This document shows, piece after piece, positions 27,356-39,378 of a DNA stretch of 64,000 bases; position 1 is the stretch's first letter; the number at the start of each line of letters is the position of its first letter. Both the position numbers and the translations under genes were made by a program. The stretch spans positions 11,041,001 through 11,105,000 of the forward strand of contig OX419756.1 of NCBI GenBank assembly GCA_948567375.1. The letters are read 5' to 3'. Below the pieces are notes generated by a model. The model made no database searches and was not told the DNA's origin. It worked only from the letters and a program-made list of their open reading frames with translations. This DNA comes from Lunularia cruciata. Lineage: Eukaryota; Streptophyta; Marchantiopsida; Lunulariales; Lunulariaceae.

Positions 27356-27437
27356 GGAGGAAGGGTAAGGTTACCACAGAAAACATGAAGGGTGGAAAGA
27401 CCCCATCATGCCGTACAAGGATGACAGAAAGGGATAA
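27356..27437 (-). mobile_element. RLE LINE 3' tail, truncated copy 2, with target duplication
   Basis: The minus strand reads TCCTTGTACGGCATGATGGGGTCTTTCCACCC and then GTGGTAACCTT, matching the LINE 3' UTR from about 10,628. AATATATGAA occurs at 27346-27355 and again at 27438-27447, a candidate 10-bp target duplication. The repeat is AT-rich in AT-rich DNA, so chance is harder to exclude than for the other copies. Confidence 0.7.
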
Positions 27438-27447
27438 AATATATGAA

Positions 27448-27969
27448 AAAGAGAAAGTTATACTCGGATGCATCTTACCTATAGGTTCCATTTAGAAAGT
27501 ATAATTTTGCAGCTTAGCTATAGTATATTTTGTTCTCACTTTAAGAGCAAAGATGAGTATGAATGATTTGATTTATCTTTATTAGTAGACTACATCTTAA
27601 TTTGCTTCCTTTAAAATTATGATTATGATTTTTTCAAATAACTTTGTTTTACTTTTTATGAGTAGATGACAAAATCCAAATTTCTTCCAGCTTTTGTTAT
27701 TTTTTGATTTTTTTCTTACAGCTCTTGTTATTGCATGGCATGTTCTATCACTCAAATTTTTGCTCTTGTTATGCATTATTATTATTATTATTATTGCCAA
27801 GCTATACTCCACCATAACAAGCGCAGGCTATTATTCTTTTGCCCATGTTGTTATTCTTGTATGTTAACAAGTATTTGGTATGGCCTTTATATTGAAAATG
27901 ATAACTATTATTCTAGTTGTATTAGAGTATATTATTTGATAGAATTAAATTGTATCATAATATGATTAC
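27448..27969. other. AT-rich DNA with short ATT run
   Basis: No gene recognised. An ATT run lies at about 27,774-27,796. Confidence 0.5.
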
Positions 27970-27990
27970 CTATTGCACTTGATAGTCGTC

Positions 27991-28488
27991 ATGCCATTTG
28001 TAGCATTGCAACTATATTGCTGGACTCTAGAGGAGTTTAGTTTTGGTAGTAAGGAGTATTTTGGCAGTTACTCATAGACCACTAGTTGACGGTCCATTTT
28101 TTCTTTGGGTTAATGACTATGGGGTGAGGCCCACCGTCACTTGCACCTTTCACACCATCGGATGTGCCGTCACTGGGACTATTACGGTTGGAGTTCTAGG
28201 TCAAAATCAGAGGTATACCTTGGAAATGCAGCCCCTCATGCCATTTGTAGCTTTGCATCTACATTGCTCGGACACTTGAGTAGTAGTGGAAATAGTTAGA
28301 GGTATTTTGGTAGTTACTCGTAGACTACTTTCTGTTGGTCAAATTTTGTGTTTTGGGTATTGATTACATGGTGGGGCCCATCGTCACTTGCACCATTTGC
28401 ATCATCAAGTGTGCCGTCAGTGGAACCATTGGTGTGAGACCTAGGTCAAAATCAAGAGTATACCCTACGAATACAGCTCCAGAGAGCT
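27991..28488 (+). repeat. tandem duplication of an LTR segment, unit about 247 bp
   Basis: Unit 1 starts ATGCCATTTGTAGCATTGCA at 27,991 and unit 2 starts ATGCCATTTGTAGCTTTGCA at 28,238. Both continue through matching GGGGTGAGGCCCA/GGTGGGGCCCA and TAGGTCAAAATCA stretches. A third homologous unit lies in the downstream LTR at 45,254-45,475. Confidence 0.8.
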
Positions 28489-28589
28489 CATTTCTTCATT
28501 GTTGAGCTTTCGAGTTCCTGGCTAGAGAGGAAAAAAAGCAGACGAGTGTCACATGGAGTCTCTTAGCTAGAGTGCTTTGATTGGCAATT

Positions 28590-28965
28590 GATGATATCTT
28601 GCTTAAAGATTCAAAGTACTAAAGACCTTTGCATGCTCAATTGCATCAAAGATCTCCTCTAGTGTAGGCATGGCATACCGATCAGCCCTAGTTTGTCGGT
28701 TGATAAGACGGTAATCTCCACACATCTGCCTATATGTGTAGTTGCCATGCATATCCTTCTTGACTTGCATCATTGTAGCTAATGCATACTCTCTATGTGA
28801 AATCTCAACCAAACCAACCTCAAAAAGATCACTAATCCGGCTCTGAATCAATGTCCTCTCCATATCATTATATTGATAAGGACGTCGGAAAAGTGGTGTA
28901 TCGCTAGTCAGCTCAATCTAAATACCAGGTCCTTTTAGAGCACCCAAATCCTTCATACTAAAAGA
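28590..28965 (-). pseudogene. antisense RT fragment embedded in LTR A
   Basis: The minus strand encodes the N-terminal half of the Ty3/gypsy RT. It includes DLFEVGLVEISHREYALAT, then KKDMHGNY, MCGDYRLINRQT, MPTLEEIFDAIEHAKVFSTL, and stops at that point. It is homologous to 34,600-34,950 and 42,290-42,610 but lies in the opposite orientation. Copies of an LTR segment (starting AGAGAGCTCA at about 28,487 and 28,988) flank it. It is a fragment without the YxDD catalytic motif and cannot be functional. Confidence 0.8.
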
Positions 28966-30157
28966 AAAACAACTTGTGAGAGAAACAACTAGAGAGCTCA
29001 CTTCTTTGATATTGAGCCATCAAGTTCTTGGTTAGAGTGGATAGAAAGCCAATAAACATCACTTAGAGTCTCTTAGCTTGAGTGGGTGTGACTTGACTAT
29101 AATTAGTGCCTAGTTGTTGGTAGATTGTTGAGTGATAGATCAAATATTGATATGATTGAGTGTGATTTGAGTTGTGAACAAACTGATTACACTAGAGAAG
29201 TGAGAGTAAGGGGGAAATTGAGTGCAAGAATTGAGGGTATGGGTGGTATCTCCAAGCTCGGTGGATCGTGGTACCCTAACCATAGTTTAGGTTTCCTTTA
29301 GAGTGACTGTGTGTGGAAGTGGTGGCCAAATTTGGAGCCAAAGAAAGTTGATTTGAAGCAATAATGTTTGTTTTGAGCTTAGGAGGTGAAAGTATGACCA
29401 ATTTGGTGCAAATTGAGCTTGAAGTGCAAAATTGAAGGTGGAATTGGGAACCCATTCCCACAAATTAGAGATTTGAAGATCTATATCTTTCCAATTTGGC
29501 TTGAGTAAAGATTTAGTGGAGGATTCGGTAGTCAGTCAACTCTAGGGATTTATGTAAGATTTTATGTCAAATTTACATTACATTTCATGGAGGGTTTATG
29601 TTAGATTTTGGCTAGAGGAAGTTTGATCCCGTTCTTGGTCATCCGTGTAGCTTAGGAGGTAGATAGGTATTTTGAGTATGTCAAATGCTAAATGGTGGCA
29701 AAGTTAGTCCAACATTGATTAATGAGATGGAGGGTTTTGTTTAATCTTCTTATGATTAGACCCCCTCCATTCTTTGCTCTTGTTTGTGTGAGGTGCCCTG
29801 ACTTTAGAACATTGGTGCTCTGGTGTGCTCTTGATAGTGAGGTTGGAGTGATGACCAATCATACTACCTATGTTTCTCTCTGGTGAGGCAAGAAGTGATG
29901 ATTTGTAGCTTGTGAGAGTGCATGTTATGATAGTAGGTTACAAGTTGCCCTTTCCCTTAGTGTAGTTGTCATAGTTAGAGCTACATTAATGGGTGACGCT
30001 AGGTTGGTGGTGTTGACACCTGGTGATTCTTGGTGGGGTACTTGCGGTGGTTACAAGTGCATTTTCTAGTTTCTAGTTACTTTGTCACAACGGAATTCTC
30101 TGGGATTCCAAAGGAGATATCATTGGAATACATAGTGGGTTTACCCAAAGTGGCACT

Positions 30158-30165
30158 TGGTATCA
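30158..30165 (+). promoter_or_regulatory. primer-binding site of element A
   Basis: TGGTATCA, two bases after the LTR end ...GTGGCA, as expected for a primer complementary to the 3' end of plant initiator tRNA-Met. Complementarity decays after eight bases. Confidence 0.7.
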
Positions 30166-30186
30166 ACATGTATCTTAGGTCCTAAT

Positions 30187-31430
30187 GAGGGAGGAGATCA
30201 ACTTTGAGTTAGAGTTTGACGTAGGAGCTGATTCAATTGAGAGTGCATTTGGTGTGTCCGCATGGTTGTTGTGGGACATGGATGGGATTTATAGGGCCTC
30301 CAAAAGCCATAGGCATTATTTTGGTACAATAAGTACCATTGAGTTGGTGTGATCTGCAATAGATGCGGAACCCAACCTTGTCCATATCCTTCATGGCATG
30401 GAAGGGGTTGTTTCAACACTTGGAGTGTCTACCAATGGATGACTATTATGAGTTTAGGGAAGCTCACTTGGAGGAGATTGAGCTATGGAGACAATATTGG
30501 TCTTGAAACTATGTCTCTATCACTTTAGGCTTAGTTTCTAGGGGTAGATTGGTTGTACCTATGAGTTCTAACGCTAGTAGCATTGATGGATCTCTTGGAG
30601 ATGGTGCTACTACAAGTTGAGGTACCACTACAAGAGGTGGTGTAGTACAGAGGTTTAACCCCATGGTGGAGTTCTTATAGTGTTTGAGGTAGAACTACTA
30701 GGGAGTGCGGACTGACAAGTTGAGGAGCTTGTAGGAGTTCCAACAAAAGGCTAGAGAGAGCCTAAGTGAGGCACACACTTAGGCTCACACACATGAGATG
30801 GCTGATCAATTGTACTCAAGGAATTATTGAGGCCCAAAGAATCCAATTTTGGTATGGGATACAAGACAAGGAGTTGTGATGTAGAGTCCGTGATGCTATG
30901 TTGTCACATGCTACTTCACCTACTTTGGCAATGGTCTTTGGTTTGGCTAAGCGTATTAAACTCAAGATGGTGGAGGAGAGAGTGGTGACATCTAGATTTA
31001 GTAGGGAGACATCATCTACAATTGTTACTTCTTCTAGAGTGTAGCAGAGTGCACCATGCCATGTTGGTTCCTAAGGACAACATGGACAGCCTAGATCCTA
31101 TGGAGCGAGTGGAGGGCCAAGTGTATCTAGACCCTTACCTTCATTTTTGGGTCAATGGTAACCAATTAGTGGTTGTGTTGCTTGTTGGACTTGTGGTGGA
31201 CCTTGCTATAGGAGACAGTGCACTTAGGGAAGTGGTCTTGATACCTCTGGTGCATCACAACCAGCACAGAGATAGTGTGAGCATTGCCATAGATTTGATC
31301 ACACTAGTGATCAATGCTTTGACCTTTACCCATAGTTATGGAATGGGAGTGCTACTATGGTAGGTAATAGAGGAGCTCTAGGTCATGGAGGATGAGGTGA
31401 TAGAGGATCCACACCAAGTAGAGGTGTAGT
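30187..31430 (+). pseudogene. Ty3/gypsy gag, element A
   Basis: Broken plus-strand coding sequence begins after the primer-binding site (GAGGGAGGAGATCAACTTTG). It reads as gag in pieces: an acidic N-terminus with a DSIESA motif, then a region resembling retrotransposon gag capsid, and a nucleocapsid-like end. An intact zinc knuckle CEHCHRFDHTSDQC (Cx2Cx4Hx4C) is at about 31,276-31,317, and a first, altered knuckle (CWTCGGP...) lies near 31,185-31,222. Multiple stops and frameshifts make it a pseudogene. Element B's gag at 36,820-38,334 is its homologue. Confidence 0.7.
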
Positions 31431-33420
31431 ACTTGCCCTTACTTCCAATATAGCCATGGCTAGCATGGCCATAGCTTAGAGGATATCACATTTGGGTGCT
31501 AAGGCTTCCACCTCGTATATTCATGATAGAGACATCTTGGACTTCATGTGTGGAGCAATACAAGTGGATGCATTTGCCATAGTGACAAGGAGTGCAATAT
31601 GTGCTCCAGAGCCTAGAGGAGTATCAATAGAGTTGGATTGTAACACCCATTTATGATACTATGTATGTGCTATTGTGATATCTAGTTTGGTATAATAAGT
31701 ACTTGAGAGATATTATTTATATAGAGATAAAGGATGGTTCAACATTAGTCATGATAAGCTAAATTAGTCATAGCTAAGATAGAGTGGACCTTATTTTAGA
31801 GGAAATGGAAAAGATGAGCACCACTATTTTGGATTCTAGTGTGTTGACTTGGTATTATTCCTAAGTGTTTGGTTTTGGGGAAAGAGTTGAGAACTCTTGG
31901 ACCCAACAAACTTTTTTATTTTGGGTTTTTCTATAGCCCAAGGATAGCCCATGTGAAGGAATCCTTGACTTAGTGGTTGGGTCAAGATAAGACCACATGC
32001 TTAGGAGAATATTTCCATGAGCATACATATTACTTTAGCTTTTTGTATTTATTTGATTTTTAGCCTAGTAACTTGAGTTACTCCAATAATTAGTAACTTT
32101 GGTGCGTAACTATTTAACAAGTATATAAACTAGGGGTAAAGAAGAACTCATCATCCTTTCATTTGCAACTATCTTTCTCTCATTGAGTTTTGTAATGAGC
32201 AATGTCTTGAGTCTTGGAGTGTTAGTCTTAGAGGAGTATGATAGAGTTGGGGTTCTTGGCCTTCTTTGTCGATGGTGCGCTACCATAATAGCCATCAAAT
32301 GTTCATCCTAAGTGAGAGATAGGCCGGCTTACAAGACCAATAGAGAGGAGAAGCTAGTAGACAAGTTAGACTTCCCCAATCTTTTACACTCTTAGAGGTA
32401 CTATAGGCAATATCCATGGCTCCTTGACATCCTAGTGTAAGTGTAGTAGGTGGTGATGGGATGCATGATAGACTACCTACTAGTCAACCACCTTCTTCTA
32501 CACAAATTGAGTCTAGCATGATGTTGGAGGTGGCTTAGTTGATTATACACTTTCTATTATTCTCAACATGTGATATGTTTACATTGGGTGTGTTGAACCA
32601 ACCCCAATGTTCTAGTTGGCTACCACTCTTTGTGACAATAGGGATGATGCTATTCTTGCTTCTAGAGAAAAGGTGGTTGACAGTGGTGATGACTTGGTTG
32701 AGGAGCATGGGATCCACTCAGCAACCAATGGTTTATGTCAAGGAGCAACGGCTAGATTGGAAGAGTTACCAGCTAGACCGGCCTTTGAGCAAGTGAAATT
32801 TACACTTAGAGTTGTCCTATTGGATAACCAGAGGGGATTTTTTGTTTAGTGGGACCTTCAAGGAAGATCTATACATCATAGAGGATCTTATTAGACTATG
32901 ATGCATAGCCCTTTATGTTAGGGAAGGTTGCAATTGTTGGTCTAGAGTTACAGAAGATCAATGTAGAGAGGTGTCCATTTCAGATCCAGACATCTATAGG
33001 GGGTGGTTCTACAAAATACATCATAAAAAAGAGCTTATTATTCAAATTCAACCTAGTCATCCGATTGATAGCTTGTGGTGAGAGCTCAAGCCATTGCAAC
33101 AATAGCTGAGTCATATGATGTCTTAGTTGGAGGAGCAATGTTATACTCCATGGGTTTTTGCATTGACTATTGTGAAGAGATGACCTCCTATAGACCAAGT
33201 TGGCAATCAGGTGAGGAATGGGTATGTCGCCTACCAATATGCTTCAATAGTGGTAGTCTTGGCTCACTCTAGTCTAGGCATCAATTTCAGCTTTCAATGG
33301 TTCTTTTACTTGGCCTAGTGGCTTATTGGAAGGGAATGCACATGAAGAAGAACTCTAATATCAAAGAAGATCACTCAAATTTAGAGTACGAGTGAGATAT
33401 TTCTATCCACCTTGGATGTT
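31431..33420 (+). pseudogene. linker and aspartic-protease-like region, element A
   Basis: This matches element B at 38,100-38,334, 39,085-39,378 and 40,135-40,520. A stretch reading QIQTSIGGGSTK, then AIATIAESYDVLVGGAMLY and SYRPSWQSGEEWV, looks like the retropepsin-to-RT part of gypsy polyproteins. The active-site DSG/DTG is not intact; the corresponding sequence in element B reads VLIDWCVAP. Stops and frameshifts are frequent. The 31,630-32,400 interval is a less conserved insertion relative to element B and has no recognisable domain. Confidence 0.5.
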
Positions 33421-33639
33421 CTATTATGTAGTTCAAAGGAGGCATTGCAGTAATATGTGGATCAATTAGTGTAATAGGCTTGGAGTGGAGCCTTTGTACC
33501 AATAGGAGACCAATGTGAGGATGAGCCTCCATAGTCAATTACCTTGATCTCTTTGGACACTACACTCATTGCTTGACATTATCCAGTAGAGGGAGTATGT
33601 CTATTGGAGTTGTTTAGTGGGATTAACACTAGACTAGCT

Positions 33640-34480
33640 ATGGTACTATAGGCGGGTATATGAATACAAAGGTACTGGTTTGTGGAGTAAAATGAGACTT
33701 CTAAGCAAGTCTCTCAATATCATGTGGCACACTTGGCCTATCAATATCTTGGATTATTATCAATGTTAGCAATTAGGGTTACTAAAAGACTCTACCAATA
33801 GACATTTCCTTATTGGGAGTGCATGATCTAAAGAGACATTCATTTGGTGATTTCTAGATGGCCATGTTAGGAATATGTATGTACTATCCGAGGTTTTGGT
33901 CTTTAGGATCCCCATTTTGGAGTGTTTTGGGAGATGTTACATATACTACATCTTCAAGTTCATCAATAAGTTTCTATAGCATACATTTTTGAGAGCATCC
34001 CTTTGATGGGTGATTCTCACATTTGGGTGGTGGTAGGTATGCATTAGGTCCATTCTTGGATGGGACCTACCATGTTGTTTGTTTCAGCTAAAGTAGGATC
34101 ACAAGCTTATCATCTTTGTCTTTGGTGGACAAACCTCTTACCTAGAGAGGTTCTACAACACGCTTATGATGGGATTCAATGACTTGACTACCTTATTGTT
34201 GATGAGATTCTGGATTTGGGCACCAATGTCATGTGGTGGTCGTGGCTAATAGGTCACTTATGGCAAAGGTGAACCTAGTTGGACAGCCCCAAGCTGCTTT
34301 TCCCACACTTATGAGTTTCCAAAGCTCCCATGCTTTTTGAGAAGGAGGTCGTAGGACCAAAGTGGAGAGAGTTTTTCACATAAAGGTTGGGACCTCTAGT
34401 GGTTGGGAGCATGACACTATTGCTCCCAAGGGAAAAGGGCCCAATGTAGTAGCCAATTAGTATGTCTTCCACTCCTATGT
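33640..34480 (+). pseudogene. element A segment between protease and RT
   Basis: Homologous to element B at 40,540-42,200 after removal of the 414-bp solo LTR there. It reads as decayed polyprotein and spacer sequence. No catalytic motif was seen. Confidence 0.45.
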
Positions 34481-34489
34481 CATTAAAGA

Positions 34490-35935
34490 GGATACATTGA
34501 AGCCAGACCTTTGACCCAAGCTTACAAGAGAGGAAAGAGAAAGAGTTTGGAGGTTCTTGAGGAGTTACATGAGTTTATTTGCTTTCAATATGAAGGGTTT
34601 GGGTGCTCTGAAGGAACATGGTATTCAAATTGAGCTGACTAGAAAAACACCAATTTTTTGATATCTCTATCGATTTAATGACATGGAGACTGCATTGATT
34701 CAAAGCTAGAGTAGAGACCTTTTTGAGGCTAGTTTGGAGGAGATTTCACAAGGAGAGTATGCATTAGCTACAATGATGCCAACCAAGAAGGATATGCACA
34801 ACAACTACACAGATAGGTGGATGTGTGGAGATTACCATCCTATTAACCAACAGACTAGGGCTGATTGGTATACCATGCTTACACTAAAGGAGATCTTTGA
34901 TGCGATTGGGCATGCAAAGGTCTTTAGTACTTTGGATCTTTGAGCATGATACTATCAATTGCTGATCAAGGAGGAGTATAAGTCCAAGATAACATTTTGG
35001 GTTATTAATCCTTACAACAAGGATGTATTATATCAGTGGAGGTTCTCACTATTTGGATTAAAGAATGCTTTTGTCAAGTTCTAGAGAGTCATGGACAAGA
35101 TCCTAGCTGGATTGGATTTTGCTTGGTGCTATATTGATGAAATCTTGGTCTATAGCATTATTGTGGAAGAGCATGAGAGACATTTGTTGGAGGTGTTTGA
35201 GAGATTGAGAGATCATGAACTCAAATTACATCTTGGGAAGTGTAAATTATTCCATGAGTAGGTTGAGTATTTGGGTCACACTATTTACCCTAAGGACTTG
35301 GTGTTCAATATACCAAGGTGGAGGCTATTACGTGTATTCCTTGGCCAAAGGATGTGAGAAAAATGCAAGCATTCCTTGGGGTTGGCAAACTTCTATCTCC
35401 ACTATGTTAGAGGATTTAGTGCCAATGCCTTGACAAAGATGACCAAGCTTACACAAGAGTGGTGTTGGGGAGATGAAAAAGAGATAAATTTTGTAGAGCT
35501 GAAGGAGAGGTTGTCATCTACTCCTATTTTGAGGAGACAGATCAAAGGATGACCATTTCAGGTTCACACTAATTGGAGTATGTTGGAGCTTGGAGTAGTG
35601 CTCACCCAACATGATAATGAGGGGAAAGAGTTTGTGGTGGCTTATGCTAGTTGCTCCAACAATTCAGCGGAGGTGAAGTATAGTTCATATGAAAGAGAGT
35701 GCTTGGCAAAAATATGGGTAGTAGCACAATTATGATGTTACCTATTTGGCAACTCCTTTACTCTCATCATTGATCATCAGCCACTAAAGTGGTTGAAAGA
35801 GTCCGATAAGCTTTTAGGGAAGGTTGCATGATGGACTCTAATTTAATAAGAGTATGATTCATGATTATTCACAGTTTTGGAGTGGTGAATCGTGATGCAA
35901 ATGGTTGAATAGAAACCCATATCCCAACCGATAGG
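34490..35935 (+). pseudogene. Ty3/gypsy reverse transcriptase and RNase H, element A
   Basis: Plus-strand pieces in order: GLEEISQGEYALAT-like fingers (from about 34,725), MCGDYHPINQQTRADWY, LKEIFDAIGHAKVFSTLDL (motif A region), FSLFGLKNAF (motif B), and CYIDEILVYS, where the catalytic YIDD is mutated to YIDE. Then come HLGKCKLF and YLGHTI, followed by RNase H pieces (VVAYASCSNNSAEVKYSSYE, ECLAK, FTLIIDHQPLKWL). Stops and frameshifts are scattered. Homology to element B continues to about 36,130, where element A loses the integrase and runs into the next LTR. Confidence 0.85.
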
Positions 35936-36235
35936 ATTTGACCGGTGTAGATTGGCATAGTGAGGTGAGGAGATGGTGCAAGGTTGGCTTGCATCTACCT
36001 TTCTTTGTATATTTTTTGAGGATTTGGTGGTATTTCTATTAACACATACAATAGGAGTTATTGAGGTCATAGATCCAAAGAGTAGAAATAGTGGTATAGT
36101 TCAGCAAGACTTTCATGATGATGTCTTAATGATGGTCTATCCACCAATGATGAACTCTAGATCTCTAGTTCCTAGACTAGTGTCCTAGCCAATTGGTCCA
36201 CCCTCACTCTTGTCCTAGTGACTATTCCATGATTA

Positions 36236-36804
36236 TCTATACACCTATAGCTTTGGCTAGGAGAGATAGTTTGATTCCAATTATTGGTGATCTTGGTAGC
36301 TTAGGAAGTAAATAACTTGTAATATATCAAATGTCAAATGGTGGTAGAGTCAATCCAATGTTGATTTATGAGATGGAGGGTTTTTTTTTAGATTTCTTAT
36401 GATTGGACTCCTTCCATTCTCTATTTCGTATTTTTGTACCATGTTTGTATGAGGTGCCCTAATTTTAGAGCATTGGTGCTCTATTGTGTTCTTGATAGTG
36501 AGGATGGAGTGATGACTAGTCAGACTACCTATGTTTCTCTTTGATGAGGCAAGAAGCGATGACATGTAGACCTTGAGAGTGCGTGTTATGATGGTAGGTT
36601 ACATGTTACCCTTTCCACTAATATAGTTTTTGTAGTTAGAGCTACATTAGTGAGAGATGCTTAGTTGGTATGTTGGCACTTGGTGGGGTACTTGCGGTGG
36701 TTACGGTTAAGAGTTGTAGTTTTTGTAATTTTTCATGACGGAGTTCTTTGGGGATTTTGGAGGAGATAGCATTGCAGTATGCAATAGGTTTACCCAAAGT
36801 GGCA
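36236..36804 (+). mobile_element. partial LTR between elements A and B
   Basis: Homologous to 29,615-30,155, ending ...CCCAAAGTGGCA just before a second primer-binding site. Only the 3' part (about 0.57 kb) of the longer LTR is present. Element A's pol joins it directly after losing integrase, so A and B sit head to tail sharing this LTR remnant. Confidence 0.7.
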
Positions 36805-36806
36805 CT

Positions 36807-36814
36807 TGGTATCA
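36807..36814 (+). promoter_or_regulatory. primer-binding site of element B
   Basis: TGGTATCA, two bases after the LTR end GGCA, identical in placement to the one at 30,158. Confidence 0.7.
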
Positions 36815-36819
36815 TCTCG

Positions 36820-38334
36820 TATCTTAGGTCCTAATGAAGGAGGAGATTGACTTTGAGTTGGAGTTTGATAAAAGAACTGATTCAATTGAGAGTGCACTTG
36901 GTGTGTCTGTACCATTGTTGTGGGATATGGATGAGATTATGGGGCCTCCAAAGACACCAAGCGTTACTTTAGTATAGTGGGTACCATTGAGTTAGATGAC
37001 TTCATCCAAGAGTTCAATAGTTGGTGTGATCTGCAATAGATGCGGAACCCAATTTTGTTCACACCTTTCATGGCATGGAAGGAGTTATTTCAACACTTGG
37101 AGGGTTCACCGATGGACAACTACCATAAGTTTACGGGAGCTCACTTGGAGGAGATTGAACTATGGAGATAGTATTGGTCTTTGAACTATGTCTCCATCAC
37201 TTCAAACTTGGTTTCTAGGGGTAGATCGGATGTACCCATGATTTCTAGCTCTAGTAGCATTGGTGGATCTCTTGCAAATGGTGCTACTACGAGTGGAGGT
37301 ACTACCACAAGAGGTGGTTTAATACCGTGGTTTAATCCTATGGTGGAGTTCTTCTAGTGTTTGAGACAGAACTAACAAGGAGTGCGGATTGACAAACTGA
37401 GGAGCTTGTAGGAGTTCTAGTGGAAGGTTGGAGAGTTATGCAAGGCATACATTGATCCATGAGTTCTAGCTCTAGCAGTCATGAGACTGCTGATTAGTTT
37501 TACTCAAAGAGTTATTGAGGCCCAAGTAGTCTAGTTTTGGTATGTATATTGGATAGATAGTTGCAACATAGAGTTTGTGATGCTATGTTATTATAGGCTA
37601 CTTCACCTTCTTTGGTAGTGGTCTTTGGTTTGGTTGAGCATATTGATCTCAACATGGTGGAGGAGAGAGTGGTGACATCTAGATTTGGTAGAAAGACGTC
37701 ATCCACAATTGTTATTTCTTCCAAAGTGCAGTAGAGTGCACTATGTCATGTTGGTTTCCAAGAACAAGGTGGATAACATAGATCTTATGAAGCAAGTGGA
37801 GGGCCTAGTCTAGCTAGACCTTTATCTTCAATTTTGGGTCAACAACAACAAATGAATGGTGGTATTGCTTGTTGGACTTATGGTAGACCTCACCATAAGA
37901 GAGAGAGAGCACTCAAGATAGTGGACCTTATACCTTTGGTGCATCAAAGCCAACACAAAGATAGTGTGAGCATTACCACAAGTTTGGTCATATTAGTGAC
38001 CAATGCTTTGACCTACACCCGGATTTACAGAGTGGTAGGGATGCTATGGAAAGTAGTAGAGGAGCTCCAAGTCATGGAGGGTGATGTGGTAGAGGATCCA
38101 TACTTGGTAGAGGTGCAATACTTTCCCTTACTTTTGATACAACCATGGCTACTTGAATTGAGCAGTTGGAGCAAAGATTGGCTAGCATGGCCATAACTTA
38201 GAGGAGATAAGATTTGGGTATTGAGGCTTCCACCTCATATGCTAGTGATAGAGACATCTAAGACTTCATGTGCGGAGCAACACAAGTGGATGCATTTGCC
38301 ATAGTGAATAGGAGTGCAATACGTGCTCTAGAGC
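36820..38334 (+). pseudogene. Ty3/gypsy gag, element B
   Basis: This is the homologue of element A gag. It starts AAGGAGGAGATTGACTTTGAG with an acidic DSIESALGVS segment. The zinc knuckles are damaged (CWTYGRPHHKRER and CEHYHKFGHISDQC, Cys to Tyr in each). It is broken by stops and is interrupted at 38,335 by a solo LTR. The reading continues beyond it at 39,085. Confidence 0.7.
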
Positions 38335-39084
38335 TATAATACCAAGAGCTAGCCACATGATCTCAATGTGAAATTTGGTTTGGTAACATCTACAATGATG
38401 CTATACATGATGGACCAAATAGATCAGATAGAAGTATCACCAAAAGAGTACTTCTACTAATAAGGCAAAAACCAAAATAGACTTGAAAACCTTAGAACCA
38501 ATAGATAGATATATGATTTAAAGGTGAGAATTGGTTCAATAATATCTAGAAGGATGTTACACATGATGGAATAAATAGATTAGAAAGAGGTATCACCAAA
38601 AGGTGACTTCTACTAATAGAGTATGAACCAAAATATGCATGAAATCTTTGTAGGCAATTTTGGAGGCCTAAATGGATGAATTAGGCCTCTATATGAATTA
38701 AAATATGTGCAGATCATGTGCCTCTATGGAAGATAGGCTAGCCTTCCATCCCTCCAGTTTTGTCTCATCAAGAGCTTTCCAACAATACCTCACCCACATG
38801 ATTTTGAGATTCATACAAGAAGATTCCCTAAAAGATGCACTTTGGTCAAAGCTTGTTTGACCAACCAGATAGGATCAGGACCAACATGTCACCCATCCAA
38901 GTAAGTAATCCAAGTGTGTAGCTTGCTGACATGTCACCTATCTATGTGCCTAATCCTATGGTGGAGCTTCTTTGGAGTAGATCCTCTTTGTCCATATAAT
39001 AAAGAGAAGGCGCTCCTTTGGAGCATTGGATGCTTGAGTGAGAAATCTATGTTTTCTCTCTTCTCTTGTCCTTGGAGTATTACA
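38335..39084 (-). repeat. solo LTR, family 1, copy 2 (inverted)
   Basis: Reverse complement begins TGTAATACTCCAAGGAC and ends GGTATTATA (one change from GGTATTACA). The 5-bp repeat AGAGC flanks it exactly (38,330-38,334 and 39,085-39,089). The uninterrupted homologue at about 31,615 (CCAGAGCCTAGAGG) shows the empty site, which confirms the insertion. Confidence 0.9.
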
Positions 39085-39378
39085 AGAGCCTAGAGGAACA
39101 TCAGTGGAGTTGGACCCATAGAGAGGAGAGTATGGTAGAAAAGTCAAACATCTTTAGTCTTTTATACTCTATGAGGTACTATAGAAGACATCCATGGCTC
39201 CTAATTGTCCTAGTGTAAGTATAGTAGGTGGTGATGAAGTGCATGATGGACTACCTACTAGCCAGCCACCTGCTACTACACAAACCAAGTCTACCACTAT
39301 GTTGGGGGCGGCTTAGTAGATTATGTGCTTTCCATTTTTCTCAAACCCATGACATGTTTACATTGGGAGTTGACCTAG

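Larger units (their letters stand above)
27970..30155 (+). mobile_element. 5' LTR of Ty3/gypsy element A, long and rearranged
   Basis: The segment ends in ...CCCAAAGTGGCA, two bases before a TGGTATCA primer-binding site, so its right end is an LTR end. Parts match the downstream LTR pieces: 27,991-28,490 matches 45,254-45,475, 28,990-29,200 matches 45,460-45,660, and 29,615-30,155 matches 36,265-36,804. The left end is degraded (TTGCACTTGATAGTCGTC compares with the 45,151 start). It holds a 247-bp tandem duplication and an antisense RT fragment, so it is not a simple LTR. The assembled LTR would be roughly 2 kb. Confidence 0.65.
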
